From contig CAKTIO010000002.1 of NCBI GenBank assembly GCA_934565855.1, positions 248,001 to 312,000 of the forward strand: 64,000 bases of DNA, read 5' to 3'. The position numbers were made by a program, and so were the translations under genes. This stretch comes from an uncultured Dysosmobacter sp. Lineage in GTDB: Bacteria; Bacillota; Clostridia; Oscillospirales; Oscillospiraceae. Below, one piece after another: positions 8,705 through 18,104 of the stretch (its first letter is position 1; every line of letters starts with the position of its first letter). The notes below the pieces were generated by a model. The model was given only the letters and a program-made list of their open reading frames with translations, was not told the origin of the DNA and made no database searches.

Positions 8705-9127
8705 TTATTTTTTGCGTTTGGCAGCTCGACGCTTACCATGAACACTTTTCTTCTTCCCTGTCCTTATAAAAACGGGTAGAATACTGCCAAGCACAGCTGC
8801 TATTACCAGCCAGAGACTATACTTAGACCATTCCAAATGTTCAAACAGCATCATACCAAGAATACCCTGTATTACCGGAACACCAATCCCAATAAAGGCA
8901 GCTACACCAATCGGCGGAAACCCTGGTGCCGTTTTATAAAGAACATAGGTGCTTGCAAGGCAGCATAGAACTCCCAGCAGCAGCGGCTGAATGATACCGA
9001 GCATTCCCTCATTGATTATGGAATGCAAAACCATTAAAGAAAGAAGAAGCTGGAACAATATATTTCCAAGTACGGGACCAAGAATCCCTCCAGCGAAGTA
9101 TATCCATCGTTTGCTTTCCTTTTTCAT
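8705..9127 (-). CDS. Small multi-span membrane protein, unknown
   Basis: 140-aa protein with four predicted membrane helices (about residues 10-32, 43-62, 70-92 and 103-122) and a very basic C-terminal tail (GKKKSVHGKRRAAKRKK), indicating a cytoplasmic C-terminus. I do not recognise the family. It is the last gene after spoIID-queA-tgt-yajC, but a strong terminator hairpin lies between yajC and its ATG, and the 3' arm of that hairpin holds its GGAGG. Expression may therefore depend on read-through and on opening of the hairpin. Confidence 0.65.
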   Translation of the reverse strand: MKKESKRWIYFAGGILGPVLGNILFQLLLSLMVLHSIINEGMLGIIQPLLLGVLCCLASTYVLYKTAPGFPPIGVAAFIGIGVPVIQGILGMMLFEHLEWSKYSLWLVIAAVLGSILPVFIRTGKKKSVHGKRRAAKRKK

Positions 9128-9185
9128 ATAAAAAGCCCCCTCCGCAAATGTTCAATAGAACATATTGCGAAGGGGGTGTTTTTAT
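9128..9185 (-). terminator. Terminator after yajC overlapping next ribosome site
   Basis: Long stem (CACCCCCTTCGCAA.. pairing with ..TTGCGGAGGGGG, inner ATGTTC/GAACAT) followed on the minus strand by CTTTTT. The 3' arm contains the GGAGG that precedes the 9127 start codon. Confidence 0.75.
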
Positions 9186-9199
9186 GCTTGCTTAAGAAA

Positions 9200-9577
9200 T
9201 TACTGCTCGTCCTTTGCAGTGTCTGTCTTTTCTTCCTCTGCCTTTGCTGCATCGGGAGTCTCTGCAGTCTCTTCAGAGGACTTCTTCTTGCTGCTCTGCG
9301 CTTCAGCAGAGGTCTGCACGCCAGTAGTGGAAACAGCCCACTTGGTGAATTCCATACGCACACGGTCTTCGCTGGTCTCAATAACGATCGTATCGTCGTT
9401 TACAGCAACAATCACACCGACAACGCCGCCGATTGTGGTGATCTTATCTCCCTTTTTCAAGCTGTTCCGCAACTGCTCTGCCTGCTTTTTCCGCTTATTT
9501 TCTGGACGAATCAGCATGAAGTAGAAAATCACCAGCAGCAGGACCAGCATAACGAGAGAGGAAGTATTAGCGTTCAT
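9200..9577 (-). CDS. yajC: Preprotein translocase subunit YajC
   Basis: 125-aa protein with one N-terminal membrane helix (about residues 7-23, ending FYFMLIRPENKRKKQ) and a small beta domain containing the family signature LKKGDKITTIGGVVGVI. YajC associates with SecDF-SecYEG at the membrane. The C-terminal 35 residues are a low-complexity charged tail (S/K/E/A-rich), longer than in many homologues. The tgt-yajC order is widely conserved, and it follows tgt here by about 70 nt. Confidence 0.93.
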   Translation of the reverse strand: MNANTSSLVMLVLLLVIFYFMLIRPENKRKKQAEQLRNSLKKGDKITTIGGVVGVIVAVNDDTIVIETSEDRVRMEFTKWAVSTTGVQTSAEAQSSKKKSSEETAETPDAAKAEEEKTDTAKDEQ

Positions 9578-9647
9578 AGTTAGAAGCTCCTTTATTAATA
9601 CAGAATAATATTATTTTATCTCATATTGCCATGTTTGGCAAGCCCTT

Positions 9648-10781
9648 TCAGGCACGTTCTTCCAGCTTTCCGCTGTATCTGCTGCGGAATTCCGCAAATG
9701 CTCCCTGATCCAGTGCCTCGCGGATTTTTGCAGCCAGTTCGTTGTAAAAATACAGATTGTGAAGGACTGCCAGACGCAGTGCCAGAACCTCGTCCGCCTT
9801 GAAAAGATGACGCAGATATGCACGGGAGAAATTCTGACAAACCGGACAGTGACAGCTTTCGCTGATTGGACGGTCATCGGTGATATATTTTTCATTCAGG
9901 ATGTTCACTGTTCCCTCCCAAGTAAACAGCTTTCCATGTCGCCCGTTTCTGGAAGGCATCACACAGTCAAAGAAGTCCACTCCGCGGGACACAGCTTCAA
10001 TAATATTAGACGGTGTGCCGACGCCCATCAAATAGCGAGGCTTATCCTTGGGCATATACGGTTCTACTGCGTCAATGATCTCATACATCACATCGGTCGG
10101 TTCTCCGACTGCCAATCCACCGATTGCATATCCATCGCAGTCAAGCTTTGCAATCTGCTGCATATGCCAGATCCGGAGGTCTGTGAAGGTAGCACCCTGA
10201 TTGATTCCGAACAGCAGCTGTCCCGGGTTGACGGTATCCGGAAGGCTGTTCAAGCGGTCATGCTCCACTTTGCAGCGCTGAAGCCAGCGGAAAGTCCGCT
10301 CACAGGACGCCTTTGCATATTCATAGGTCGCCGGATTTTCCACGCATTCATCAAACGCCATGGCAATATCACTGCCCAGATTGGACTGAATCTGCATACT
10401 CTCTTCCGGTCCCATAAAGATCTTATGCCCATCGATATGCGAGGAAAAATGGACACCCTCCTCTTTGATCTTTCGGAGAGACGCCAGAGAAAACACCTGA
10501 AATCCGCCGGAATCAGTGAGGATCGGTCCATCCCAGTGAATAAACCGGTGCAGTCCGCCCATTTGTCGCACGATCTTATCGCCGGGTCTTAGATGCAGAT
10601 GGTAGGTGTTGGAAAGCTCGATCTGGCATCCAATCTCCTTCAAGTCCAATGCGGAAACGCCGCCCTTGATTGCCCCTTGGGTTCCAACATTCATGAATAC
10701 GGGCGTTTGGACGCTTCCGCCGTGGGCGCAGGAAAATTCACCGCGGCGTGCGTGTCCCTCCGTTTTTATTACCTTAAACAT
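9648..10781 (-). CDS. tgt: tRNA-guanine transglycosylase
   Basis: 377-aa enzyme that exchanges guanine-34 for a queuine precursor in GUN-anticodon tRNAs. The catalytic Asp motif is visible as ILTDSGGFQVFSL, the second Asp region as GGVDFFDCVMPSRNGRHG, and the zinc site as CHCPVCQNFSRAYLRHL with a downstream His. Length is normal. It lies 24 nt downstream of queA; together they carry out the last steps of queuosine synthesis. Starts at ATG 10781 behind AAGGAGAG. Confidence 0.97.
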   Translation of the reverse strand: MFKVIKTEGHARRGEFSCAHGGSVQTPVFMNVGTQGAIKGGVSALDLKEIGCQIELSNTYHLHLRPGDKIVRQMGGLHRFIHWDGPILTDSGGFQVFSLASLRKIKEEGVHFSSHIDGHKIFMGPEESMQIQSNLGSDIAMAFDECVENPATYEYAKASCERTFRWLQRCKVEHDRLNSLPDTVNPGQLLFGINQGATFTDLRIWHMQQIAKLDCDGYAIGGLAVGEPTDVMYEIIDAVEPYMPKDKPRYLMGVGTPSNIIEAVSRGVDFFDCVMPSRNGRHGKLFTWEGTVNILNEKYITDDRPISESCHCPVCQNFSRAYLRHLFKADEVLALRLAVLHNLYFYNELAAKIREALDQGAFAEFRSRYSGKLEERA

Positions 10782-10805
10782 AGTCTCTCCTTCAAATGAA
10801 AAATA

Positions 10806-11831
10806 TCAGTGTATGAACATTGCATCGCCAAAAGAAAAGAAGCGATACCTTTTTTCCACCGCCTCACGATAGGCAGACAGGATATGCTCCCGTCCGGCAA
10901 AAGCCGAAACCAGCATAATTAACGTAGATTCCGGTAAATGGAAGTTGGTAATCAACGCATCCATGACCTTGAAACGGTAACCGGGGTAAATGTAAATGCT
11001 GGTCCAACCAGCACTTGCCTTCATGGTTCCATCATCTGCTGCCCAAGATTCCAATGTCCGGCATGACGTGGTTCCCACGCAAATCACACGCCCGCCGTTT
11101 GCTTTTGTACGATTGATCAAATCCGCTGTTTCCTGTGAGATCACACAGTATTCGCTGTGCATCTCGTGATTTTCAATCGCATCTTCTTTTACGGGACGGA
11201 ATGTTCCCAACCCAACGTGCAGTGTAACGTATCCAATCTGGACGCCCATATCCCGGATCTTCTGCAAAAGCTCCTCTGTGAAATGCAGTCCTGCCGTGGG
11301 GGCAGCCGCACTGCCCAGAACCTTGGAATAGACCGTCTGATACCGTTCCCGGTCCTGGAGTTCCTCTTTTATATAGGGCGGCAGCGGCATTTTTCCTAAA
11401 TGCTCCAATACCTCCAGGAAAATGCCATCGTATTCAAATTTGACCAGTCGGTTTCCGCCTTCCACTTCTCCGACCACTTCCGCAGTCAGTTCACCATTTC
11501 CAAAGGAAAGCCGTGCACCTGTGTGCATTTTCTTTCCTGGACGGACCAGACATTCCCACATATTTTCTCCACGGTCGATCAGCAGAAGCACCTCACAGGC
11601 ACCTCCACCGGGAAGTCTTTGCCCCAATAGTCTTGCGGGCAGGACCCGAGAGTCATTCAAAATCAAACAGTCTTTTTCAGTCAAAAACTGCGGAAGCTCA
11701 TAAAAATGATGGTCCTCTGTTTCTCCCGTCTGCTTGTCCAATGTCAGCAGACGGGATTCATCCCGGCGCTGCAGTGGAGTCTGAGCAATCAATTCCTTTG
11801 GCAGCTCATAGTAAAAATCGCTTGTTTTCAT
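10806..11831 (-). CDS. queA: S-adenosylmethionine:tRNA ribosyltransferase-isomerase
   Basis: 341-aa QueA, which builds the epoxycyclopentane ring of epoxyqueuosine from SAM. Family hallmarks: N-terminal [45 protein letters not shown] and the C-terminal [22 protein letters not shown] 11831 is the family start; the longer frame to 11858 runs into spoIID. Sits between spoIID and tgt, 19 nt after the spoIID stop. Confidence 0.97.
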   Translation of the reverse strand: MKTSDFYYELPKELIAQTPLQRRDESRLLTLDKQTGETEDHHFYELPQFLTEKDCLILNDSRVLPARLLGQRLPGGGACEVLLLIDRGENMWECLVRPGKKMHTGARLSFGNGELTAEVVGEVEGGNRLVKFEYDGIFLEVLEHLGKMPLPPYIKEELQDRERYQTVYSKVLGSAAAPTAGLHFTEELLQKIRDMGVQIGYVTLHVGLGTFRPVKEDAIENHEMHSEYCVISQETADLINRTKANGGRVICVGTTSCRTLESWAADDGTMKASAGWTSIYIYPGYRFKVMDALITNFHLPESTLIMLVSAFAGREHILSAYREAVEKRYRFFSFGDAMFIH

Positions 11832-11850
11832 AACTGTTCTTCCTGTCTCC

Positions 11851-13437
11851 TTACCCAATGGTAACGTTTGAGTAATAAAAATTCAAAATATCTTGGTAAT
11901 CATAGCCCTGCTTTGCCATTGCATTGGCGCCGTACTGGCTCATGCCAACATTATGTCCGCTGCCGGTTCCGGTAATTGTAAATACATCTTCATCGGAGCC
12001 TGAAGCAGCTATTCCAAGATCCGCAAGTGCCGCTGTTCCAGAGGCTGTGATCACATAGGGCGCTGCTCCGCGAAGCTGTGAAACTGTTCCACTGCCCGAA
12101 ATGACAGAAGCACCGGACAACGAATCCAGCGGGTTGGACGCGCTGTTCACATAGTATGCCGTTGATGGCGCTGCTCCTCCGGTAATTTGAAAGCGCATAC
12201 TTTTGACCGACTTCCCATAGGTGCTGCTGTAAAACACCGTGCGTGCTTTTTCTCCCTTTACAGTCATACTCTTTCCGTTGGTATCTACAAAGGTGACCTT
12301 ATAAACATTCCCCTGCGGTGTATACTCCGATACATAAACATTTTGAATTGTTCCAATAGAATATCCACTGTTTTGCAGGACCCACGTTAATTGTGCAGGT
12401 GTATAAGAAACGGTATAGGTGTAATTGGGAATGGAGATCGTGGCTTCATACGGATCTTCCTTTCCCAAAAGATATCCAAAGGCAGTTCCCCAGACATTTT
12501 CTGCGTCCTCTGTTGCTCCTCCATCCGAGGAAGAATATACCGCATTCACACCGATGATAGATCCATCATAATAGATGCACTCCCCTGCCGTATTTTCAAC
12601 TGCTGTATCACTCTGTTCTGTTGCCAGAGATATTCCGTTATACACCTGGCAGTCCGTTGTGGCACAGACATCAAAGCCATACGCAGACAGGTGCTTGGTT
12701 TGTCCGCACACATAGGTCCTGGCGCAGACTGCCTGTGCCTCCAGCGCCGCCAGAGGCCAGCTCCCGCTCATTTCATAGGGGACGACACCTTTTACATAAT
12801 CCTCTAATGAAACAACATTCAGCACATTGATGCTTCCACCAGTAATCCGGTCATATTCAAAGCCGCCCCTGTAGCGGTACCCCTTGAACCAGGTAACCGC
12901 CGTGCCGCCATTTCCGTTTGGCTCGATTCCTAAACTGGATGCACCCTTACAGTCATATTCAAAAAGTGGTGTTCCTGTCTTCGTTGCCACTACCAGTACG
13001 CTTGTCCGGCTGGCAGAAAGAACGCTGCCGGAACCAGCGAAGCGCTCCGCCTCATCCTGTGTTTCAAAAGTGCCAAGCCGCACAACAAACGCCCCGGAAA
13101 TATAAGCGGGATAAGCCTGGTCATACGTTTCTGCCAATTGGGCGGCATCTTCAAAATCGCTGAAGCTTTCATCTAATTGAACACAGTACCCGCTACGTCC
13201 TTTCATGGATATCTGTGTTTCAGAAGTGCTTCCCAAAGCAACAAAAGACCTGTCTACATCGTAATAGCCAAAAGAATAGCCCCGTCCCTCTGCATTCTCC
13301 AGATTAGCCACAGAGAGCGCACTGCTGCCATATCGCAAACCTACCTTAACGGTATCATTGCTGACTGCAGAAGCGCCTGTATAATCCAGTCCAAAAAATG
13401 TCACAACAAAAAAGAGCATCAAAAGGAATTTTTTCAT
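11851..13437 (-). CDS. spoIID: SpoIID/LytB-domain sporulation lytic protein
   Basis: 528-aa exported protein. A signal peptide (about residues 1-24) is followed by an SPOR-like segment ([23 protein letters not shown]), then the SpoIID domain with [23 protein letters not shown] and the C-terminal signature [20 protein letters not shown]. SpoIID is the peptidoglycan lytic transglycosylase of the engulfment machine. This protein is longer than Bacillus SpoIID (about 340 aa) because of the N-terminal extension and an insertion near residue 440, so a SpoIID-like lytic protein with another role remains possible. First gene of the spoIID-queA-tgt-yajC run. Confidence 0.85.
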   Translation of the reverse strand: MKKFLLMLFFVVTFFGLDYTGASAVSNDTVKVGLRYGSSALSVANLENAEGRGYSFGYYDVDRSFVALGSTSETQISMKGRSGYCVQLDESFSDFEDAAQLAETYDQAYPAYISGAFVVRLGTFETQDEAERFAGSGSVLSASRTSVLVVATKTGTPLFEYDCKGASSLGIEPNGNGGTAVTWFKGYRYRGGFEYDRITGGSINVLNVVSLEDYVKGVVPYEMSGSWPLAALEAQAVCARTYVCGQTKHLSAYGFDVCATTDCQVYNGISLATEQSDTAVENTAGECIYYDGSIIGVNAVYSSSDGGATEDAENVWGTAFGYLLGKEDPYEATISIPNYTYTVSYTPAQLTWVLQNSGYSIGTIQNVYVSEYTPQGNVYKVTFVDTNGKSMTVKGEKARTVFYSSTYGKSVKSMRFQITGGAAPSTAYYVNSASNPLDSLSGASVISGSGTVSQLRGAAPYVITASGTAALADLGIAASGSDEDVFTITGTGSGHNVGMSQYGANAMAKQGYDYQDILNFYYSNVTIG

Positions 13438-13460
13438 GCATCCTCCCTAATACCCCTCCC

Positions 13461-13489
13461 TTGACGAACAAAAGGAAGTGTGCTAATAT
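13461..13489 (+). promoter_or_regulatory. Probable asd promoter
   Basis: TTGACG (13461-13466), 17-bp spacer, TAATAT (13484-13489). A second TTGACA at about 13531 lacks a well-spaced -10. No lysine riboswitch-like structure was recognised in the short leader. Confidence 0.55.
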
Positions 13490-13627
13490 AAATACAAATG
13501 TCCGTGATTGAGATACACAATATTCAATCTTTGACACTAATAATTTATTATAGTACATGGAAGCGTCATATTGCAACCTTATTTGACAAAAGGATCGCTT
13601 TCCAGTAAAGCACAGGAGGAGAAAAGC

Positions 13628-14719
13628 ATGAAGCAGTATAAAGTAGGCGTCATCGGTGGAACGGGAATGGTCGGTCAGCGGTTTGTTACCCTGATGGAAA
13701 ATCACCCCTGGTTCCAGCTCACCGTGATTGCTGCCAGCGCACGGAGTGCGGGCAAGACCTATGAAGAAGCTATTTCCGGACGTTGGGCATTGGATATTCC
13801 CCTGCCGGAAGAGGCAAAGAAGCTTGTTGTGATGGATGCAGAAGCAGATGCCGAAAAGATCGCAGAGGCTGTGGACTTCTGCTTCTGTGCCGTGGATATG
13901 AAGAAGGATGAGATCCGGGCTTTGGAAGAGAAGTATGCAAAGCTGGAATGCCCCATCGTCTCCAACAACTCCGCAAACCGCTGGACAGACGATGTTCCTA
14001 TGGTCGTTCCTGAGATCAATGCCGACCATATTTCCATTATTGATGCACAGCGGAAGCGTTTGGGCACCAAGCGTGGCTTTATTGCCGTAAAGTCCAACTG
14101 TTCTCTGCAGAGCTACGTTCCCGCCCTACATCCCCTCCGGAAGTATGGTTTGGAGCAGGTTCTGGTATGTACCTATCAGGCAATTTCCGGCGCCGGAAAG
14201 ACCTTTGCCCGCTGGCCTGAGATGGTAGATAACTGCATCCCCTATATCGGTGGTGAGGAAGAAAAGTCCGAGCAGGAGCCGCTGAAGCTGTGGGGACACA
14301 TTGATGGAGATAAGATCGTCAAGGCAGAGGGTCCCTCTATCACGGCACAGTGCTTCCGCGTGGCTTGCCAGGACGGTCATATGGCTGCCTGCTTCATGAA
14401 GTTCAAGAATGGCTGCAAACCCTCTATCGAGCAGATCAAGGAGGACTGGGCAACCTTCCGTGGTCCCGCGCAGGAGCTGGAGCTGCCCTCTGCACCAAAG
14501 CAGTTCCTGCATTACTTTGAGGAAAATGACCGTCCGCAGACCAAGCTGGACCGGAATCTGGAGCATGGCATGGCAGTTTCCATTGGTCGCCTGCGGGACG
14601 ATACCCAGTATGATTATAAATTCGTTTGCCTTTCCCACAACACCCTGCGCGGTGCTGCCGGCGGTGCGGTGCTGCTGGCAGAGCTGCTGTGCAAGAAGGG
14701 CTATATCACCGCAAAGTAA
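13628..14719 (+). CDS. asd: Aspartate-semialdehyde dehydrogenase
   Basis: 363-aa enzyme reducing aspartyl phosphate to aspartate semialdehyde for lysine, diaminopimelate, threonine and methionine synthesis. The NADP Rossmann motif is VGVIGGTGMVGQRF, the catalytic Cys lies in VKSNCSLQSYVP, and the substrate-binding/acid-base residues are in the AISGAGKT and NLEHGMAVSIGRLRDD regions. Sequence style (GRWALDIPLPEEAKK, SNNSANRW) is that of the archaeal/fungal-like ASADH branch rather than the classical B. subtilis Asd. ATG 13628 follows AGGAGG; the 19 upstream codons of the open frame have no ribosome site. It is transcribed alone and ends in a strong terminator. Confidence 0.95.
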   Translation: MKQYKVGVIGGTGMVGQRFVTLMENHPWFQLTVIAASARSAGKTYEEAISGRWALDIPLPEEAKKLVVMDAEADAEKIAEAVDFCFCAVDMKKDEIRALEEKYAKLECPIVSNNSANRWTDDVPMVVPEINADHISIIDAQRKRLGTKRGFIAVKSNCSLQSYVPALHPLRKYGLEQVLVCTYQAISGAGKTFARWPEMVDNCIPYIGGEEEKSEQEPLKLWGHIDGDKIVKAEGPSITAQCFRVACQDGHMAACFMKFKNGCKPSIEQIKEDWATFRGPAQELELPSAPKQFLHYFEENDRPQTKLDRNLEHGMAVSIGRLRDDTQYDYKFVCLSHNTLRGAAGGAVLLAELLCKKGYITAK

Positions 14720-14743
14720 TCTTCCCCTTTTCCTAATTGAATC

Positions 14744-14781
14744 AAAAGTGCGGATGTCAAATGACATCCGCACTTTTTTAT
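14744..14781 (+). terminator. Bidirectional terminator between asd and the ABC-F gene
   Basis: Perfect 16-bp stem (AAGTGCGGATGTCA / TGACATCCGCACTT) with a 2-nt loop and flanking A and T runs; serves the two convergent genes. Confidence 0.9.
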
Positions 14782-14809
14782 ATTTTTATGAAATTATTCT
14801 TTGTCGGCT

Positions 14810-16426
14810 TCAGCCATTGTTGAGCTGTGCCAGCATTTTCTCCCTCTGTTCCTGGATATAATCATCATAGGTGCAGGGCTTATCGATCATGCCCTCGGGG
14901 ACAAACTCAATGATACGGTTTGCTATCGTCTGAACAAACTCGTGGTCATGAGATGCAAACAGCACCACGCCCTTGAAATCGATCAAACCGTCGTTGACCG
15001 CAGTGATAGATTCCAGATCCAGATGGTTTGTGGGCTGATCCAGAACCAACACGTTGGAACCGTACAGCATCATCCGGGAGAGCATGCATCGGACCTTTTC
15101 ACCACCGGACAGAACCTTAACAGGCTTATAAACATCGTCGCCAGAAAACAGCATTCTGCCCAAAAAGCTTCGCATAAACGATTCGGTAGTTTCCTTGGTA
15201 TACTGTCCCAGCCACTGTACCAGATTCAGGTCGCAGTCATTGAAAAATTCCGAATTGTCCAGAGGAAAATAGCTGGTAGTGATGGTGGTTCCCCACTTAT
15301 AACTGCCCTCGTCCGGTTCCATTTCGCCCATAATGATTTTGAAGAGCGTTGTTTTTGCCAGCTCGTTTTCTCCTACAAAGGCGATTTTATCCCCGCGGTT
15401 GACACGGAAGGACACATGGTCCAAGAGCTTGACTCCATCAACGGTTTTACTCAGATTCTCTACTGTCAGGATCTCTTTTCCGCATTCACGGTCCATCGTG
15501 AAGCCAACAAAGGGGTACCGGCGAGAAGAAGCAGGCATTTCCTCCACAGTCAGCTTATCCAGCAGCTTCCGACGCGCAGTCGCCTGCTTGGACTTGGATT
15601 TATTGGCGGAAAACCGTTCAATAAAGCTCTGCAGTTCCTTGATCTTCTCTTCATTCTTCTTGTTCTGATCCCGCATCATCCGCTGGACCATCTGGCTGGA
15701 CTGGTACCAGAAATCATAGTTACCCACATACATCTTGATTTGACCATAGTCCACATCAACGATGTTTGTGCAGACTGTATTCAGAAAATAGCGGTCGTGG
15801 GAGACAACGATGATCAGTCCCTCGTAGTCCATCAGGAAGTCTTCCAGCCACTCGATTGCCTGCAGGTCCAAATGGTTGGTGGGTTCGTCCAACAGGATAA
15901 TATCCGGCTTTCCAAATAGTGCCTGTGCCAACAGGACCTTCACCTTTTCCTTGGCAGTCAGTGTACTCATTTCACTATAGAGAATGTCGTTGGACAGTCC
16001 AAGCCCTTGAATCAACCGGCTGACATTGGATTCTGCTTCCCAGCCATCCATTTCCGCGAATTCCGCTTCCAGCTCAGATGCCTTTACGCCGTCCTCATCT
16101 GTAAAGTCTTCCTTTTCATACAGGGCATCCTTTTCCTTCATCACGTCGTACAGGTGCTGATTTCCCATAATAACGGTATCCAGCACAGTGAAAGCGTCAT
16201 ACTGGAAGTGGTCCTGCTTCAAAACAGACATCCGTTCATCCGCCGGAATAATTACCTCGCCGGAAGACGGCTCCAGTTCTCCGGAAAGAATCCGAAGAAA
16301 GGTGGTCTTTCCTGCACCGTTGGCACCGATGATACCATAGCAGTTTCCGGGAGTAAACTTCAAATCAACATGCTTGAACAGGGACTGTCCTGTAAAATTC
16401 AAGCTTACATCGTTTACTGTAATCAT
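14810..16426 (-). CDS. ABC-F family ribosome-associated ATPase (YbiT-like)
   Basis: 538-aa protein with two ABC domains and no membrane segments, the ABC-F architecture of translation factors and target-protection proteins. Domain 1 has Walker A GANGAGKTT, an altered signature LTAKEKVKVLLA and Walker B IILLDEPTNHLD. A charged linker (about residues 240-300, NKSKSKQATARRK) joins domain 2, whose Walker A is GENELAKTT instead of the usual GxxGxGKS/T, signature LSGGEK and Walker B VLVLDQPTNHLD. The degenerate second P-loop retains Lys-Thr. YbiT-like housekeeping function is more likely than antibiotic resistance, but this cannot be decided here. Confidence 0.9.
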   Translation of the reverse strand: MITVNDVSLNFTGQSLFKHVDLKFTPGNCYGIIGANGAGKTTFLRILSGELEPSSGEVIIPADERMSVLKQDHFQYDAFTVLDTVIMGNQHLYDVMKEKDALYEKEDFTDEDGVKASELEAEFAEMDGWEAESNVSRLIQGLGLSNDILYSEMSTLTAKEKVKVLLAQALFGKPDIILLDEPTNHLDLQAIEWLEDFLMDYEGLIIVVSHDRYFLNTVCTNIVDVDYGQIKMYVGNYDFWYQSSQMVQRMMRDQNKKNEEKIKELQSFIERFSANKSKSKQATARRKLLDKLTVEEMPASSRRYPFVGFTMDRECGKEILTVENLSKTVDGVKLLDHVSFRVNRGDKIAFVGENELAKTTLFKIIMGEMEPDEGSYKWGTTITTSYFPLDNSEFFNDCDLNLVQWLGQYTKETTESFMRSFLGRMLFSGDDVYKPVKVLSGGEKVRCMLSRMMLYGSNVLVLDQPTNHLDLESITAVNDGLIDFKGVVLFASHDHEFVQTIANRIIEFVPEGMIDKPCTYDDYIQEQREKMLAQLNNG

Positions 16427-16462
16427 GGATCGTATCCTCTAAATCCTTTATTCTTTATTTCA

Positions 16463-16503
16463 ACAGGAACAGCAGGCACCGTTTTCCGGCGTCTGCTGTT
16501 CCG
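16463..16503 (-). terminator. Probable terminator after tyrS
   Basis: GGAACAGCAG..CCG hairpin with loop GAAAA in the gap between the tyrS stop and the ABC-F start; the following T-run is poor, so strength is uncertain. Confidence 0.5.
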
Positions 16504-16510
16504 ATTGATA

Positions 16511-17737
16511 TCACTTTAAAATCGCGCGGTGATAAACCTTTTTGCCTTTTTTGATGATCACGCCGTCACCCTCAAAGACGGATTGGTCGAATACAGCGTC
16601 TGCCGCATCCACCTTCTTGTCATCTACTGCGATTCCGCCCTGCTGAACCAGACGCCGTGCCTCTCCGTTAGAAGCGCAGAGTCCGCAGGCAACCAGCAAC
16701 CGCAGCACGCCGATTTTTCCGTTTTCAAACTGTTCATTCGTCAAAACAGAGGTCGGCATATTTTCCAGAGAACCCTTGCCGGAGAAAAGTCCCTTCGCCG
16801 TTTCCTCTGCCTTTTTGGCTTCCTCTTCTCCGTGAACGAGCTTTGTCAACTCATACGCCAAAATCTCTTTTGCACGGTTCAGCTGGCTGCCTTCCCAATG
16901 ATCCATCTCATCGATCTGCTCCAGCGGCAGGAACGTCAGCATGCGGATACACTTCAAAACATCGGCATCGCCAACATTTCTCCAGTACTGATAGAAATCA
17001 AACGGAGAGGTTTTATTGGGATCCAGCCATACAGCGCCGCTGGCGGTCTTGCCCATCTTCTTGCCCTCACTGTTCAGCAGCAGGGTAATTGTCATTGCAT
17101 AGGCATCCTTCCCCAGCTTTCTGCGGATTAACTCCGTTCCTCCCAGCATGTTGGACCACTGGTCGTCCCCGCCAAACTGCATATTGCAGCCCACAGTCTG
17201 GAACATATGATAAAAGTCATAGGACTGCATGATCATATAGTTGAATTCCAGGAAGCTGAGACCCTTTTCCATGCGCTGCTCATAGCACTTAGCACGCAGC
17301 ATATTGTTCACAGAGAAGCATGCGCCCACTTCCCGCAGAAGGTCGATATAGTTCAGCTTCAGCAGCCAGTCTGCGTTGTTCATCATCATGGCCTTGCCTT
17401 CTCCAAAGTCGATGAACTTCTCCATCTGCTTTTTAAAGCAATCGCAGTTGTGCTGAATGGTCTCGGGCGTCATCATCGAACGCATATCTGTCCGTCCGGA
17501 GGGGTCGCCGATATATCCGGTGCCGCCGCCGATCAGCGCGATGGGACGGTTGCCTGCCATCTGAAGCCGCTTCATCAGGCAGAGTGCCATAAAATGTCCT
17601 ACATGCAGGCTGTCCGCTGTGGGGTCAAAGCCAATATAGAATACAGCCTTTCCGTTGTTGATCAGTTCCTTGATTTCCTCTTCGTCTGTTACCTGTGCGA
17701 TCAATCCACGGGCAACCAATTCATCATAGCAAGTCAT
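16511..17737 (-). CDS. tyrS: Tyrosyl-tRNA synthetase
   Basis: 408-aa class I synthetase charging tRNA-Tyr. HIGH-type motif is DPTADSLHVGHFM, the KMSKS-type loop is GKKMGKTASGAVWL (KMGKT), and tyrosine-site residues appear in YMIMQSYDFYHMFQ and GGDDQWSNMLGG. The C-terminal S4-like RNA-binding domain is present (LCASNGEARRLVQQGGIAVDDKKV). It is preceded by a T-box leader with a UAC specifier, matching its amino acid. ATG 17737 follows AGGAG. Confidence 0.97.
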   Translation of the reverse strand: MTCYDELVARGLIAQVTDEEEIKELINNGKAVFYIGFDPTADSLHVGHFMALCLMKRLQMAGNRPIALIGGGTGYIGDPSGRTDMRSMMTPETIQHNCDCFKKQMEKFIDFGEGKAMMMNNADWLLKLNYIDLLREVGACFSVNNMLRAKCYEQRMEKGLSFLEFNYMIMQSYDFYHMFQTVGCNMQFGGDDQWSNMLGGTELIRRKLGKDAYAMTITLLLNSEGKKMGKTASGAVWLDPNKTSPFDFYQYWRNVGDADVLKCIRMLTFLPLEQIDEMDHWEGSQLNRAKEILAYELTKLVHGEEEAKKAEETAKGLFSGKGSLENMPTSVLTNEQFENGKIGVLRLLVACGLCASNGEARRLVQQGGIAVDDKKVDAADAVFDQSVFEGDGVIIKKGKKVYHRAILK

Positions 17738-17764
17738 GTTCTACTCCTTTAGTAAAATATTGAC

Positions 17765-18047
17765 AGAGAAAACGCCCTCTGTCCCGGCTTAGGACAGAGG
17801 GCGTAAATTTCTAAATTACGCGGTACCACCTCTGATTCACGCCGCCTTCACAGACGTCGCCTCAGGTCGTGAATAGCACGACTGCGCAGTAACGGGCGCT
17901 CCCGGGACAGACCTACTAAGCTGTTTTGGCAATTCAGTCGCCAGCTCCACGGTGTATTCTGCAAATAACCTTCTCCTCTTTTCACCGACCAGAGGTTCTC
18001 TTTACAAGGTCCTACATGCGTACTTCTCCGCTTCCTCGCTGTACTCG
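17765..18047 (-). promoter_or_regulatory. Tyrosine T-box leader of tyrS
   Basis: About 280-nt leader with T-box hallmarks on the minus strand: Stem I with specifier context GAATACACC (UAC tyrosine codon at 17956-17954), the T-box core AGGTGGTACCGCG at 17831-17819 that pairs with the uncharged tRNA acceptor end, and a terminator hairpin (CGCCCTCTGTCC / GGACAGAGGGCG, about 17772-17805) followed by TTTTC. Uncharged tRNA-Tyr should stabilise the antiterminator and switch tyrS on. Confidence 0.93.
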
Positions 18048-18053
18048 GCATTT

Positions 18054-18082
18054 ATCTTACTGGATTTTTCCCTCTTTGTCAA
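18054..18082 (-). promoter_or_regulatory. Promoter of the tyrS T-box transcript
   Basis: TTGACA at 18082-18077, 17-bp spacer, TAAGAT at 18059-18054; predicted start about 18047, immediately ahead of Stem I. Confidence 0.75.
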
Positions 18083-18104
18083 CTTAAATATGTAGTCTCT
18101 GCCC

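Noticed and set aside
13438..13627. Lysine riboswitch upstream of asd
   Set aside because: Leader is short and AT-rich with no conserved lysine riboswitch helices recognised; a simple promoter explains it.
14801..15919. 372-aa plus-strand open frame opposite the ABC-F gene
   Set aside because: Shadow of a well-conserved ATPase with intact motifs on the other strand.
14810..16426. Antibiotic-resistance (target protection) ABC-F
   Set aside because: The linker and motifs look like the housekeeping YbiT group; nothing in the context suggests resistance or transfer.
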